Below are positions 23,511 to 33,678 of a stretch of 52,770 nt of DNA, in pieces. Source of the DNA: Anaerolineaceae bacterium (GTDB lineage Bacteria; Chloroflexota; Anaerolineae; Anaerolineales; Villigracilaceae); contig VFKN01000074.1 of the NCBI GenBank assembly GCA_009885525.1, positions 1 to 52,770 of the forward strand, written 5' to 3'. Numbering within the stretch: the stretch's first letter is position 1; every line of letters starts with the position of its first letter. Made by a program: the position numbers and the translations under genes. Under the pieces are notes generated by a model, which saw only the letters and a program-made list of their open reading frames with translations, had not been told where the DNA came from and made no database searches.

Positions 23511-26255
23511 TTACAACAAACCCAAATCACGGGCGCGGATGACCGCCTCGGTGCGCCTTTGAACTTGAAGTTTGCTATAAATTCTGCGGTTGTGTCCTTT
23601 GACCGTATCGAGGGCGAGGAAAAGTTTTTGGCTGATCTCATCATTCGAAAGCCCCTGGGCAATGAGGCGTAATACTTCCAACTCGCGCTGACTCAACGGC
23701 TCGATCAAATTGGATTGCGGCATCTCTGCGGATTGCGCAAAAGCGGAGAGGAGTTTATCAACGTACGCGGAAAGTTCATTGCCCTGAGCGTGCGCTTGTT
23801 TTTTGAGTGTGGATCGAAACGCCAAAAGCAGCGACTGCATCGGTTCGCCTTCATATATAAAGGTTCGGAAATAACCCTCGGGCTGTGCCAGAGTCAGAAC
23901 GCGCTCCAGAGATGCGAAAGCCCTGGCGGTATCGCCCTGCGCCTGATAAGCGAGCGCCTGCACGATCAGGATTTCGAGGATGCTGCCCATTCTTTTTTGA
24001 ACTTCTGCGGCTTGCAAGAGACGATCCAGCAAATTCAAGGCGCTGATCATTGAGCGCTCTTCCCCATTGTTTTGATACTCGGCGATTAGTACGCGGCTCA
24101 AGGTGATATATTCAAACTCGCGCAAGTAACTGAGTTCATCTATTGAAATCCCACGCGCCCAATCTTGCGCTTTGGATAAATGTCCCTGCTTGAGGTGAAT
24201 CCGCGCTTTGAGGGCTTCGATGGGGCGCGTATATGGAATGGGCGTGCTGATATATAAACGTCTGGCTTCATCCAATAATTCAAGCGCGGAATCAAAATCC
24301 CCGCTGGATTCTTTTAATCGAGATTGAGCGACACATTTCCGATAGGGCCAATCCACGATCGTGGACTGTTGACCGAGTTCCATGCTTTGATGAAAGTATT
24401 TCGCGGCAGATTCATCATCTCCCATTTCGTGATGCAGCATTGCCAATCCCAAATGATGATGAGATAAGATCTGATTCACTTCACTGCCGTATGTTGAAGC
24501 AAGTTGCAATGATTGTTCATAAGTTTTTACTGCTTCGCGGAGATGTCCTTGCGCTGTAAGGATGTCTGCTTTTCCAGATTCGCTGGCAATGGCAAAAATA
24601 AAATTTCCGGCTTTCAATGAACTTTCGATCCAATCGCTCATGGATTTGCAAGCCGCATCTAAATCACCGTTTGCCCAATAGGTGCCGCCCAGCATTGCCG
24701 CGGCTCCGGCGCGCAGTTGATCTCCTTCGGGGGCGAGTTTAATCGCCAGCTCGGCAAACTTAACCGTGGAGGAAAAATCGCGCCGTGTTTGGGCATTGTA
24801 TGCGCGGGCAAATGCGATTCTCGCTGGCAACGCATCCGCGACCGATGAATCTTCGAGACGCAGCTCAGCATCGCGCAGACGCGCCTCGCTGGCATCGACA
24901 TCGCCCGCGTCCATGAATGCCCAGGCGATCTGCGTACAAAGTACCGGGCGGGCGCGGATCAAATCCTCGGGCAGCTGCTTCACCCAGCCAAGCCAAAGAG
25001 CGGACTGAAAACTTTGATTCATGCCCAGCCAGAATTTTTCAGCCAACCTCGCCGCGCGATCAAAATCTTTGGCTGCAATGGCATGCTGAAAAGATTCGGA
25101 CGCGTCGCTGTTCTGTTCATACCACTCGCTGGCGCGGATATGATATGTGGCAATATCTGCGGGCGTCAGGTTTTGTCCCTGCCGCTGGCGGAGCAGATCG
25201 CCAAAGAGATGATGATAGCGATACCAGCGCCGATCATTATCGAGGGCAACGATGAATAAATTTGCGCGTTCCAAAAATTCCAAAGTTTCCTGCGCGGAAA
25301 TAGCGGGGTCGAGCAAAACGGCATCGCAAAGCGGAGCGCACAAGCGGTTAAGAATGGATGTGCGCAGCAGGAAAGCCTGAACATTTTCAGGCTGCTGATG
25401 CAGAACCTCTTCGAGCAGATAATCGAGCACGAAATGATGAGCGCCGGTGAAAGATTGGATAAAGCCCGCGGTGTCCGCGTGTCCTTGCATCGAAAGCGCG
25501 GCGAGTTGCAAACCGGCGATCCAACCTTCGGTGCGGGCTTCGAGCGCGGAAATATTTTCTGTCGAGAGACTTAATCCCATTACGCGATTAAGAAAATCGG
25601 CGACTTCGGCGGGCGTGAAGCGCAGATCAGCGGCGCGTAATTCGGTGAGTTGATCGCGGGCGCGCAGACGAGCCAGCGGTAGATTTGGATCCTCACGCGT
25701 GGTGATAACCAAATGCATTTGCGGCGGCATGTGTTCGAGCAAAAAATTCAGGGCTTGATCAATCGCTTTGGAATCAAGCAAATGATAATCATCGAGGACG
25801 AAAATAAAATGATTTGGAATGGTTGTGATTTCATTCAGCAGCGCTGTCAAAATCGATTCGGTTGGCTGCGATGCGTGGAGCATACTCAACGCGATTGCGC
25901 CAATATTCGGCGCAATCCCTTCGACTTCGCTCAGGGCAAGCGTCTGCAAAGCAGCAATTAAATAATTTAGAAAATATGTGGAATCATTATCCCCTTCATC
26001 CAGTGAAAGCCAGGCAACTTTGGAAGGATAAAGATTTTCTTCTTCTTTCATCCTTCCGCCTTCATCCTTCACTCTTTCAGATATCCATTCGCTGATCAAT
26101 GTGGTTTTTCCAAAACCGGCGGGCGCAGAAATGACTGTCAACTTGCGCCGCGAAGCGAGCCCCGCGTTCAGCTGTTCAATCAAACGCGGGCGTGGAACAA
26201 TCTTCGGTCGCGGCGATGGGATATAAAGTTTGGTGGCTAAAATTGGCGCGGACAT
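23511..26255 (-). CDS. MalT-like LuxR-family ATP-dependent transcriptional regulator
   Basis: A 914-residue regulator in MalT/LAL architecture. P-loop APAGFGKT is at residues 44-51, Walker B-like FVFVLDDYHLLD follows, then an NB-ARC-like ATPase, a helical TPR region from about 430 to 830, and a C-terminal LuxR helix-turn-helix (LSQRELEVLRLIAQGLSNDE). Such proteins bind an inducer on the repeat region and then activate transcription as ATP-bound oligomers. I start at MSAPILATKLYIP; the longer frame lacks family similarity. Two in-frame insertions appear in the ATPase: a KDEGGRMK stretch (about 63-75) and LSEVEG (108-113), both typical of short-repeat insertions. The DUF4386 genes downstream are candidate targets. 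Confidence 0.9.
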   Translation of the reverse strand: MSAPILATKLYIPSPRPKIVPRPRLIEQLNAGLASRRKLTVISAPAGFGKTTLISEWISERVKDEGGRMKEEENLYPSKVAWLSLDEGDNDSTYFLNYLIAALQTLALSEVEGIAPNIGAIALSMLHASQPTESILTALLNEITTIPNHFIFVLDDYHLLDSKAIDQALNFLLEHMPPQMHLVITTREDPNLPLARLRARDQLTELRAADLRFTPAEVADFLNRVMGLSLSTENISALEARTEGWIAGLQLAALSMQGHADTAGFIQSFTGAHHFVLDYLLEEVLHQQPENVQAFLLRTSILNRLCAPLCDAVLLDPAISAQETLEFLERANLFIVALDNDRRWYRYHHLFGDLLRQRQGQNLTPADIATYHIRASEWYEQNSDASESFQHAIAAKDFDRAARLAEKFWLGMNQSFQSALWLGWVKQLPEDLIRARPVLCTQIAWAFMDAGDVDASEARLRDAELRLEDSSVADALPARIAFARAYNAQTRRDFSSTVKFAELAIKLAPEGDQLRAGAAAMLGGTYWANGDLDAACKSMSDWIESSLKAGNFIFAIASESGKADILTAQGHLREAVKTYEQSLQLASTYGSEVNQILSHHHLGLAMLHHEMGDDESAAKYFHQSMELGQQSTIVDWPYRKCVAQSRLKESSGDFDSALELLDEARRLYISTPIPYTRPIEALKARIHLKQGHLSKAQDWARGISIDELSYLREFEYITLSRVLIAEYQNNGEERSMISALNLLDRLLQAAEVQKRMGSILEILIVQALAYQAQGDTARAFASLERVLTLAQPEGYFRTFIYEGEPMQSLLLAFRSTLKKQAHAQGNELSAYVDKLLSAFAQSAEMPQSNLIEPLSQRELEVLRLIAQGLSNDEISQKLFLALDTVKGHNRRIYSKLQVQRRTEAVIRARDLGLL
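25917..25937. repeat. In-frame short repeat within the LuxR regulator gene
   Basis: The 21-bp core CCCTTCGACTTCGCTCAGGG plus one base is the reverse complement of CCCTGAGCGAAGTCGAAGGG, the same core as in the intergenic repeat at 23419-23490. It encodes the LALSEVEG segment of the regulator and adds about seven residues without breaking the frame. Confidence 0.75.
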
Positions 26256-26261
26256 AGACCC

Positions 26262-26267
26262 ATTATA
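26262..26267 (-). promoter_or_regulatory. Candidate -10 box for a leaderless luxR-type transcript
   Basis: A perfect TATAAT on the minus strand ends 6 bases before the chosen ATG (26255-26253). This spacing would place the transcript start at or within one base of the start codon, and no ribosome site is visible. The -35 region is weak. Confidence 0.4.
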
Positions 26268-26311
26268 TCTGTAGATGTGGACGAAGTATGTAACTTGCTT
26301 TGCTGGTGCAT

Positions 26312-26419
26312 GCAAAGGTTGTCATTAACCTATGCTCCAGCCGCCGTCCTCGGCGGCGTTTTGCGAGGGAACCCTGCGCCGGGGACGGCGCAGGGAGCAA
26401 CCAGCCTGACATGTTTTGC
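26312..26419. repeat. Structured 108-bp repeat, copy 1 (twin GC-rich hairpins)
   Basis: About 90% identical to 48573-48682. It contains hairpin 1 GCCGCC-GTCCTC-GGCGGC (26340-26357) and hairpin 2 CCCTGCGCCG-GGGA-CGGCGCAGGG (26372-26395), bracketed by GCAAAGGTTG and CAACC/TTTTGC. It lies in the 298-bp divergent gap between the LuxR regulator and the secernin-like gene. No open frame. Confidence 0.8.
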
Positions 26420-26472
26420 CTGATGTAAAAATATGAAAGAGGCCAAGCGGCAAACGCCAATATTTATTGCTT

Positions 26473-26515
26473 AAGTTCCGCATGTTTCGCAACGATTAAG
26501 AAACATGCGGAACTT
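26473..26515. promoter_or_regulatory. Perfect 16-bp inverted repeat overlapping the -35 of the secernin-like gene
   Basis: AAGTTCCGCATGTTTC and GAAACATGCGGAACTT pair perfectly around an 11-base loop. A TATACT box follows at 26526-26531, so the right arm covers the expected -35 position. It could be an operator or a hairpin insulating the gene from upstream transcription. Confidence 0.55.
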
Positions 26516-26525
26516 TCCGTTGTGC

Positions 26526-26531
26526 TATACT
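26526..26531 (+). promoter_or_regulatory. Candidate -10 box of the secernin-like gene
   Basis: TATACT, 22 bases before the ATG, with an AAAGGAG ribosome site between. The -35 hexamer is not recognisable and lies inside the inverted repeat. Confidence 0.45.
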
Positions 26532-26553
26532 TCGCCAAAAAAAGGAGAGCATT

Positions 26554-27879
26554 ATGTGTGACACGTTAATCGCAACAAAATCCGCCACAGCCAACGGCGT
26601 GGCTGTCTTTGCAAAAAATTCAGACCGTCATCCCAATGAGGGGCAGGCGCTAAAATTTTTTCCTGCCAGAGATTATGGTGCAAATGCGTCCGTCAAATGT
26701 ACTTACATCGAAATTCCGCAGACGCGACATACACACGCGGTTCTGCTCTCCAAACCGTTTTGGATGTGGGGTGCGGAAATCGGCGTCAACGAGCATGGAT
26801 TGGTAATCGGCAACGAAGCGGTGTTTTCAAAAATCCCCGCAAACAAAAAACCCGCGCTGATCGGCATGGATTTATTGCGCGCTGCGCTCGAACGCGCTGT
26901 CACGCCGGGCGAAGCGATGCAAGTCATCATCGATCTGCTTGAAGAATTTGGTCAGGGCGGCAACTGCGGGCACGATAAAGAATTGTATTATCACAATAGT
27001 TTCATCATCGCCAACCATGAAGACGCATGGGTGCTCGAAACCGTGGATAAGCAATGGGCAGCACGGCAGATCAAGGATACATACTCCATTTCAAACTGTT
27101 TCACCCTTGGCACACAGTATGATAAGGCTTCCGCAAACCTTGTGCAATTGGCCGAGAAAAAAGGCTTAACCAAATCCGCAGGCACATTCGATCTCGCAAA
27201 AGATTATTCCGATTTTCTGTTCACCACATTCGGCAAGGGACGCATCCGCCGCGAGACAACGTTTTGTAAAATGGACGATCAAAAAGGGAACATTACCGCT
27301 GAAGCGATGATGAATATTTTGCGAGACCATAAAGATCCAAACTTCAACCCGCAGAACAGCATTACCGACCTTGACGTGTGTATGCACTCCAGTTTTGGTC
27401 CGATCCGCGGCGATCAAAGCACCGCATCCATGGTCGTTTATATGGATAAAGACAACCCGATCATATTTGCCACCGGGACATCCGCCCCTTGCACGAGTAT
27501 TTTCAAACCGATCTGGATGAACTCCGCGTTTCTGCTCGACCTCGGGGTTGATCCTACTGGCGTATATGATCCTACATCGGTTTTCTGGACTCACGAAAAT
27601 TTGCATCGCGCCACAACGCTCAACTACGCCGAACGCATCAAGACCTACGCAGCAGATCGCGATGAACTCGAAAAGAAATTCATACAAGGCGCGTTCAAAT
27701 TAAATAACGCATCCTTCAAAGAGCGCGCAGACTTCACTGCGAAATGTTTTCGCGAAACTGCGCAAGCCGAAGCGGAATGGCTCAAACGCGTGGAGAAAAT
27801 TCCCGCGCGCAAGAAGTTTTTATATTCAATAGCATCGAATAAATTCAATAAGCGTGCAAAGATGCTGGATGTGAAGTGA
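26554..27879 (+). CDS. Secernin-like C69-family dipeptidase
   Basis: A 441-residue Ntn-hydrolase-fold protein. It begins MCDTLIATKSATANG, so Cys2 becomes the N-terminal nucleophile after methionine removal, the hallmark of C69 dipeptidases and secernins. AKNSDRHPNEGQ and a later WVLETVDKQWAARQI region are also family landmarks. Length is normal and no signal peptide is present, so it acts in the cytoplasm. Start supported by AAAGGAGAGC. It likely hydrolyses dipeptides or related amides; the precise substrate is unknown. It stands alone between a divergent regulator and a convergent operon, with a terminator behind it. Confidence 0.9.
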   Translation: MCDTLIATKSATANGVAVFAKNSDRHPNEGQALKFFPARDYGANASVKCTYIEIPQTRHTHAVLLSKPFWMWGAEIGVNEHGLVIGNEAVFSKIPANKKPALIGMDLLRAALERAVTPGEAMQVIIDLLEEFGQGGNCGHDKELYYHNSFIIANHEDAWVLETVDKQWAARQIKDTYSISNCFTLGTQYDKASANLVQLAEKKGLTKSAGTFDLAKDYSDFLFTTFGKGRIRRETTFCKMDDQKGNITAEAMMNILRDHKDPNFNPQNSITDLDVCMHSSFGPIRGDQSTASMVVYMDKDNPIIFATGTSAPCTSIFKPIWMNSAFLLDLGVDPTGVYDPTSVFWTHENLHRATTLNYAERIKTYAADRDELEKKFIQGAFKLNNASFKERADFTAKCFRETAQAEAEWLKRVEKIPARKKFLYSIASNKFNKRAKMLDVK

Positions 27880-27919
27880 GGGATGTATACAGGTAAACAA
27901 GTAGACAAGAAAAAGAAAA

Positions 27920-27945
27920 AAACAGGTGACATAAGTCACCTGTTT
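27920..27945. terminator. Bidirectional rho-independent terminator
   Basis: AAACAGGTGAC / GTCACCTGTTT is a perfect 11-bp stem with an ATAA loop. The A-rich left flank gives a U-tract for the minus-strand atp-mreB transcript, and TTT continues the right side for the plus-strand secernin-like gene. It sits between convergent genes. Confidence 0.85.
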
Positions 27946-27972
27946 ACATGTTTACTTATATACGTGTTTACT

Positions 27973-28980
27973 TTACACCTGAGGCAAATTCCTGCGGATT
28001 ACATTCAACATGCTGAAAGCCTTTACCGTACCTTGCACAACACAAGTGAGCGGATTGTCCACGAGGTATGCGGGAATGCCGAGCGATTTGGTCAGCAGTT
28101 TATCCACGCCGCGCAATAATGCGCCGCCGCCGCATAAAGCCACGCCGCGATCAATAATATCGGAGACGAGTTCAGGCGGAGTTTTTTCCAACACTTTGCG
28201 GCCGGATTCAACAATCTGTTTCAATGGTTCCTGTAGGGCTTCAACGATCTCGCCGGTGGTCAAAGTAACCGGGCGCGGCAAGCCGGTGACTTGATCCTGA
28301 CCCTGTACTTCCATGCTGTTCTCTGTGTCCTGCGGGACTGCTGCGCCAATGCGAATCTTCAATTGCTCGGCAGTTGACTGGCCAATCACTACGCCATATT
28401 TGCGGCGCACATAAGTAACAATCGCTTCATCCAAATCCATGCCGCCTGAGCGCAGCATATCCGCCGCGACAATGCCATACATGGCCATTACAGCGGTTTC
28501 GGTGCATCCGCCGCCGAGGCAGATGATCATATTTCCTGAAGGCGAATTGATCGGCAGGTCAACACCGATGGCTGCGGCTAGAGGTTGCTGAATGAGAAAG
28601 GCTTCGCGCGAACCGGCTTCCATCACGGCTTCGTAGACAGCGCGGCGCTCCACGCTGGTGACTCCATACGGGACGGAGATCATCACGCGCGGGCGGAATA
28701 TTCGCATCGATCCACTTACTCGCTGCAATAAATAAGCGAGTAGTGTCTCGGTAATTTCATAATCTGCGATCACGCCATTTTTCAACGGACGCGCGACCTC
28801 AATACTATCGGGAACCTTACCAAACATATCGCGAGCTTCCAGCCCAGCGGCGACCATTTTCTGGTCAGCGACGTCAATGGCGACAATGGTCGGCTCTTCC
28901 AACAGCACTTGCGCGCTGTCGGCAATACGCGTAAACATAGTACCTAAGTCTATGCCCAAATCTTTTGAGAATAATGCCAC
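27973..28980 (-). CDS. MreB-like actin-family protein
   Basis: A 335-residue actin-fold protein close in length to MreB (about 340). It has the phosphate-1 motif GIDLGT, a connecting segment, phosphate-2 (CLGGGCTETAV) and the adenosine motif (ALCGGGALLRGVDKLL). Unlike canonical MreB (DLGTANTLVY) the first loop reads DLGTMFTRIADSAQ, so it may be a divergent paralogue. I start at the GTG 4 bases after the atpC stop; the ATG at 29040 would overlap atpC by 55 bases. MreB filaments guide rod-shape cell-wall synthesis. No mreC, mreD or rodA follows. Being last in the ATP synthase operon implies co-expression with growth. Confidence 0.85.
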   Translation of the reverse strand: MALFSKDLGIDLGTMFTRIADSAQVLLEEPTIVAIDVADQKMVAAGLEARDMFGKVPDSIEVARPLKNGVIADYEITETLLAYLLQRVSGSMRIFRPRVMISVPYGVTSVERRAVYEAVMEAGSREAFLIQQPLAAAIGVDLPINSPSGNMIICLGGGCTETAVMAMYGIVAADMLRSGGMDLDEAIVTYVRRKYGVVIGQSTAEQLKIRIGAAVPQDTENSMEVQGQDQVTGLPRPVTLTTGEIVEALQEPLKQIVESGRKVLEKTPPELVSDIIDRGVALCGGGALLRGVDKLLTKSLGIPAYLVDNPLTCVVQGTVKAFSMLNVIRRNLPQV

Positions 28981-28984
28981 TAGT

Positions 28985-29428
28985 TTAATTATCCGATGGT
29001 GGAATACGCATTCCACTCTTGCGATATCGTCGAACGACATCAAGTCTTAAATTGGCGCGGCGCAAAGCCGCTTCCATAATTAAGTAGTGATCTGTATCAG
29101 CGGGTGCGCTCTTGGCTAAATATTCTTCTGCGCGTTTTTTTGCGGCTTCTGCGCGTTCCAGATCAATATCCTGAATATTTTCAGATCCGCGATCTGCAAG
29201 AATGGTGACAATATCGGGCTGCACTTCAGCAACGCCGCCTGCTACTGCAAAGATCTCTTCCTTGCCGCCTTTGCGGATTTTGACAACACCATATTTCAAG
29301 GTGGTTAGTACGGGAGCATGTTTGGGAAGAATTCCCATCTCTCCTGCCGCGCCGGGCAGTACAACAATATCCACATCACCTGTGAATACAGTTCGGTCTT
29401 GAGAGATAATTTCACAACGAATGGTCAT
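28985..29428 (-). CDS. atpC: F1 ATP synthase subunit epsilon
   Basis: The 147-residue epsilon subunit sits at the base of the rotor and can inhibit ATP hydrolysis. The N-terminal beta-barrel (MTIRCEIISQDRTVFTGDV, LPGAAGEMGILPKHAPVLT) is clear, and the C-terminal part is helical (ERAEAAKKRAEEYL, then AALRRANLRLDVVRRYR). The start is supported by GGGAG 9 bases upstream. It follows atpD across a perfect 14-bp hairpin and is 4 bases before the MreB-like gene. Length is slightly above the usual 130-140 residues because of a short C-terminal extension. Confidence 0.95.
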   Translation of the reverse strand: MTIRCEIISQDRTVFTGDVDIVVLPGAAGEMGILPKHAPVLTTLKYGVVKIRKGGKEEIFAVAGGVAEVQPDIVTILADRGSENIQDIDLERAEAAKKRAEEYLAKSAPADTDHYLIMEAALRRANLRLDVVRRYRKSGMRIPPSDN

Positions 29429-29448
29429 AAGAAGTTCTCCCGTGTCAT

Positions 29449-29482
29449 GTGTTCAGTGTCACGCACGTGTGACACTGAACAC
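29449..29482 (-). promoter_or_regulatory. Intra-operon hairpin between atpD and atpC
   Basis: GTGTTCAGTGTCAC and GTGACACTGAACAC pair perfectly (14 bp) around GCACGT. There is no U-tract, so it is more likely an RNA-processing or stability element that sets the atpD:atpC ratio than a terminator. The stem lies 20 bases upstream of the atpC start codon. Confidence 0.6.
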
Positions 29483-29490
29483 TGGGGCAC

Positions 29491-30897
<1,407 letters not shown>

Positions 30898-30907
30898 TTA
30901 CCTCCAG

Positions 30908-31798
30908 TTATTTTGCGGACAGCGCTTCTGCGCCGCCGACGATGTCTAGGATATCGTTCGTAATGCCTTGCTGACGAACTTTGTTGTAAGCCAATTGCAG
31001 CGCGCCGACAAGTTCTTTCGCGTTGTCTGTCGCATTCCGCATGGCAATCATGCGGGCCGCGTGTTCGCTGGCTTGAGATTCTAAAATTGCCTGATAGACC
31101 TGCAACGCCGTAAAGCGCGGAATGATCTCATCAAGGATGACGCGCATATCAGGTTCGTATTCATACGCCGCAGTCGGTCCTGTGGATTTATTTCCAAAAT
31201 CCTCCACAAGTCCTTCGCCTTCGAGTTCAAGCGGAAGGAGTTTTTTCACGGTCGTGATCTGGCGCCCCATGTTGACGAAGTCGGTGTAGACGAGATAAAC
31301 CTCATCCGCCGCGCCTTTACTAAATTCATCCACTGCGAGACGACCAATTGTGGAAACATCTCCAAAGGTTGGCGCAGCAGGCAGATTGCTGAATTCCGCG
31401 ATGACTTTCTTGCCGCGGCGCAGCATCAGGTCGCGTCCTTTGCGACCCACTGCAATATATTTAACGGGAACAGCATTCGAATCAAAACGTTGAGATACAA
31501 ATCGAATCACGTTGGAGTTATACGCGCCTGCGAGACCACGGTCTCCGGTAATCACAACCACCAAAGTATTGTTGACCGATTTACGCTGCGCCAAAAGCGG
31601 ATGCAGGCTGTCGCGTCCCGGTTGTTCAGCGACATGACGTAACACCTGCCAGGCTTTGGTCGCATACGCGCGAGTCGCCGTGACCGCATTAATTGCTTTG
31701 CGGACTTTACTGGCGCTCACTGTCTCCAATGCGCGTGTGACTTGCGAAATGTTCTTTACGCTCTTAATTCGGAGCCGCATTTCACGAGCGGAAGCCAT
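30908..31798 (-). CDS. atpG: F1 ATP synthase subunit gamma
   Basis: A 296-residue subunit forming the central shaft. The N-terminal coiled-coil helix (MRLRIKSVKNISQVTRALE) and C-terminal helix (MRNATDNAKELVGALQLAYN) are conserved, as is the Rossmann-like middle (VVVITGDRGLAGAYNSNV). The frame runs in the usual bacterial order between atpA and atpD. A 100-bp gap to atpA contains a run of short degenerate CAGTCATCAG/CAGTTATCAG repeats. Confidence 0.96.
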   Translation of the reverse strand: MASAREMRLRIKSVKNISQVTRALETVSASKVRKAINAVTATRAYATKAWQVLRHVAEQPGRDSLHPLLAQRKSVNNTLVVVITGDRGLAGAYNSNVIRFVSQRFDSNAVPVKYIAVGRKGRDLMLRRGKKVIAEFSNLPAAPTFGDVSTIGRLAVDEFSKGAADEVYLVYTDFVNMGRQITTVKKLLPLELEGEGLVEDFGNKSTGPTAAYEYEPDMRVILDEIIPRFTALQVYQAILESQASEHAARMIAMRNATDNAKELVGALQLAYNKVRQQGITNDILDIVGGAEALSAK

Positions 31799-31898
31799 AA
31801 GTTAGTCCTTTAGTCCTTAGTCGGTAATTATCAGTCATCAGCAATCAGTTATCAGTCGTCGTGCGACTGTTCCACTGATGACTGGTTACTGTTCACTG
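31799..31898. repeat. Intra-operon gap with CAGTTATCAG-type short repeats
   Basis: The 100 bases between atpA and atpG are made largely of short reiterated units (TTAGTCCTTTAGTCCTTAGT, TCAGTCATCAGCAATCAG, TTATCAGTC, ACTGATGACTGGTTACTG) that can fold on themselves because the units recur in both orientations. No gene fits. This is unusual within an atp operon, where genes are normally close. Confidence 0.6.
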
Positions 31899-33566
31899 TT
31901 AGGCTTGCCAACCAGCGCGGAAGGCATCGAGCGCCTTCATCAACGCGGAGCGGTTACTATCTGTAATGGCTCTCTTTGCGAGAATTTCCTTGCCGATCTC
32001 CGGATGGGAAGATGCCATAAAACGGATCAAGTCAATCTGCCATTGCAGCATTTTATCCAAAGGAACGCTGTCTGCAAAACCGTTCGTGCCTGCGAAAATG
32101 ACCATCACTTGATTTTCAACTTCCATCGGCTGGTATTGCGGCTGCTTGAGGATTTCCTGCATGCGCTGACCGCGGCCGAGCTGCTGCTGAGTGGATTTAT
32201 CCAAATCGGAAGCCATCAACGCGAAGGCTGCCAACTCACGATACGCGGCCATATCGAGGCGCAAGCGGCCCGCGACTTGTTTCATCGCCTTTGTCTGCGC
32301 ATCGCCACCCACGCGGGAGACGGAAACACCGACGTTCACCGCCGGGCGGATGCCTGCGTTGAAGAGATTGCTCTCGAGGAATATCTGTCCATCTGTAATT
32401 GAAATGACGTTCGTGGGGACGTACGCAGAAATATCGCCAAGTAAAGTTTCAATGATCGGCAGGGATGTTAGTGAACCACCAGTGCCTTCAACTTTGGCAA
32501 TCTTGTGATTATCCGCATCAGCCATCTTCTTACGGGCTTCTTCGGCCTCATCTTTTGAGACGGGACCCGTGTAAACTTTGCCATCCACACCATCTTTTAC
32601 AGAAGAAGCGAGTTCGTTTGCGTAATCTTTCTTTACGATCACATATTTATTCGCAAGACGCGCAGAGCGCTCCAACAAACGGGAATGCAGATAGAACACA
32701 TCACCAGGGTAGGCTTCGCGTCCGGGCGGGCGGCGCAAAAGCAAAGAAACCTGACGGTAAGCCCAAGCGTGCTTGGAAAGATCATCATAAATGATCAAGG
32801 CATCGCGGCCGCTTTCCATGAATTCTTCGCCGATGGCGGTTCCGGAGTATGGGGCGATATATTGCAGCGCCGCAGATTCATCCGCCGCGGCAACCACAAT
32901 AATCGTATGATCCATCGCACCGGCGCGTTCAAGAATACCGAGCGTGCGCGCAACTGCGGCTTTCTTCTGACCGATTGCCACATAGATACAGGTCAGGTTC
33001 TTGCCTTTTTGATTGATGATCGCATCGATTGCAATGGCGGTCTTGCCGGTCTGACGGTCGCCGATAATCAACTCGCGTTGACCGCGCCCAACGGGAATCA
33101 TCGAGTCGATGGATTTGATACCCGTTTGCACGGGCGTATCCACATCCTGACGATAAACCACACCCGGAGCAATGCGCTCAATCGGGCGGAAACCGGTCGT
33201 CGCGATGGGACCCTTGCCGTCAATCGGCTCACCCAGCGAGTTGACCACGCGGCCGATCATCGCATCGCCAACCGGAACGGAGGCAATACGATTCGTACCG
33301 CGCACGGTCATTCCTTCGACAATGCCGTCATAAGCGCCCATGACGATCACACCCACACTGTCTTTTTCAAGGTTGAACGCCGTCCCCATGACACCATTTG
33401 AGAATTGCACAAGTTCCTGCGCACGCACATTTGCAAGTCCCTGTACACGGGCAATACCATCACCCGCCTCAACTACAACGCCAATGTCACTGACGTTAAA
33501 TTCAGGCATAAAGCCTTCAATTTGTTTTTGCAAATCGCCTGTGATTTGCTTGATCAGATCCGACAT
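31899..33566 (-). CDS. atpA: F1 ATP synthase subunit alpha
   Basis: A 555-residue nucleotide-binding, non-catalytic subunit. P-loop GDRQTGKT, the arginine-finger region ([16 protein letters not shown]) and N-terminal beta-barrel are present. It is longer than the common 500-510 residues through its C-terminal portion. GGAGG lies 9 bases before the ATG. It is the first gene of its operon here: upstream is a divergent ATP-grasp gene, not atpH, atpF, atpE or atpB, so the F0 part and delta must be encoded elsewhere. Confidence 0.97.
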   Translation of the reverse strand: MSDLIKQITGDLQKQIEGFMPEFNVSDIGVVVEAGDGIARVQGLANVRAQELVQFSNGVMGTAFNLEKDSVGVIVMGAYDGIVEGMTVRGTNRIASVPVGDAMIGRVVNSLGEPIDGKGPIATTGFRPIERIAPGVVYRQDVDTPVQTGIKSIDSMIPVGRGQRELIIGDRQTGKTAIAIDAIINQKGKNLTCIYVAIGQKKAAVARTLGILERAGAMDHTIIVVAAADESAALQYIAPYSGTAIGEEFMESGRDALIIYDDLSKHAWAYRQVSLLLRRPPGREAYPGDVFYLHSRLLERSARLANKYVIVKKDYANELASSVKDGVDGKVYTGPVSKDEAEEARKKMADADNHKIAKVEGTGGSLTSLPIIETLLGDISAYVPTNVISITDGQIFLESNLFNAGIRPAVNVGVSVSRVGGDAQTKAMKQVAGRLRLDMAAYRELAAFALMASDLDKSTQQQLGRGQRMQEILKQPQYQPMEVENQVMVIFAGTNGFADSVPLDKMLQWQIDLIRFMASSHPEIGKEILAKRAITDSNRSALMKALDAFRAGWQA

Positions 33567-33603
33567 TTACTAGCCTCCGCAAAATTCTTTTTACGTACAA
33601 GAA

Positions 33604-33624
33604 CCCGGATAGATTGTATCCGGG
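33604..33624 (-). promoter_or_regulatory. Leader hairpin upstream of atpA
   Basis: CCCGGATA / TATCCGGG pair perfectly around GATTG. It would lie in the atpA mRNA leader, about 38 bases before the start codon, if transcription starts further upstream. Confidence 0.5.
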
Positions 33625-33678
33625 CGCGTATGTATTTTTTCATATTCCTTCGTGAGTAAGGGTACAAACGGGGCAATG

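Noticed and set aside
26312..26419. Repeat pair as an insertion sequence
   Set aside because: About 110 bp with no transposase frame and no flanking duplication found; called only as a structured repeat.
32685..33401. A 238-residue plus-strand frame opposite atpA
   Set aside because: It mirrors the strongly conserved atpA sequence and has no independent support.
33604..33624. atpA leader hairpin as a riboswitch
   Set aside because: Only one simple stem-loop, with none of the conserved bases of known riboswitches.
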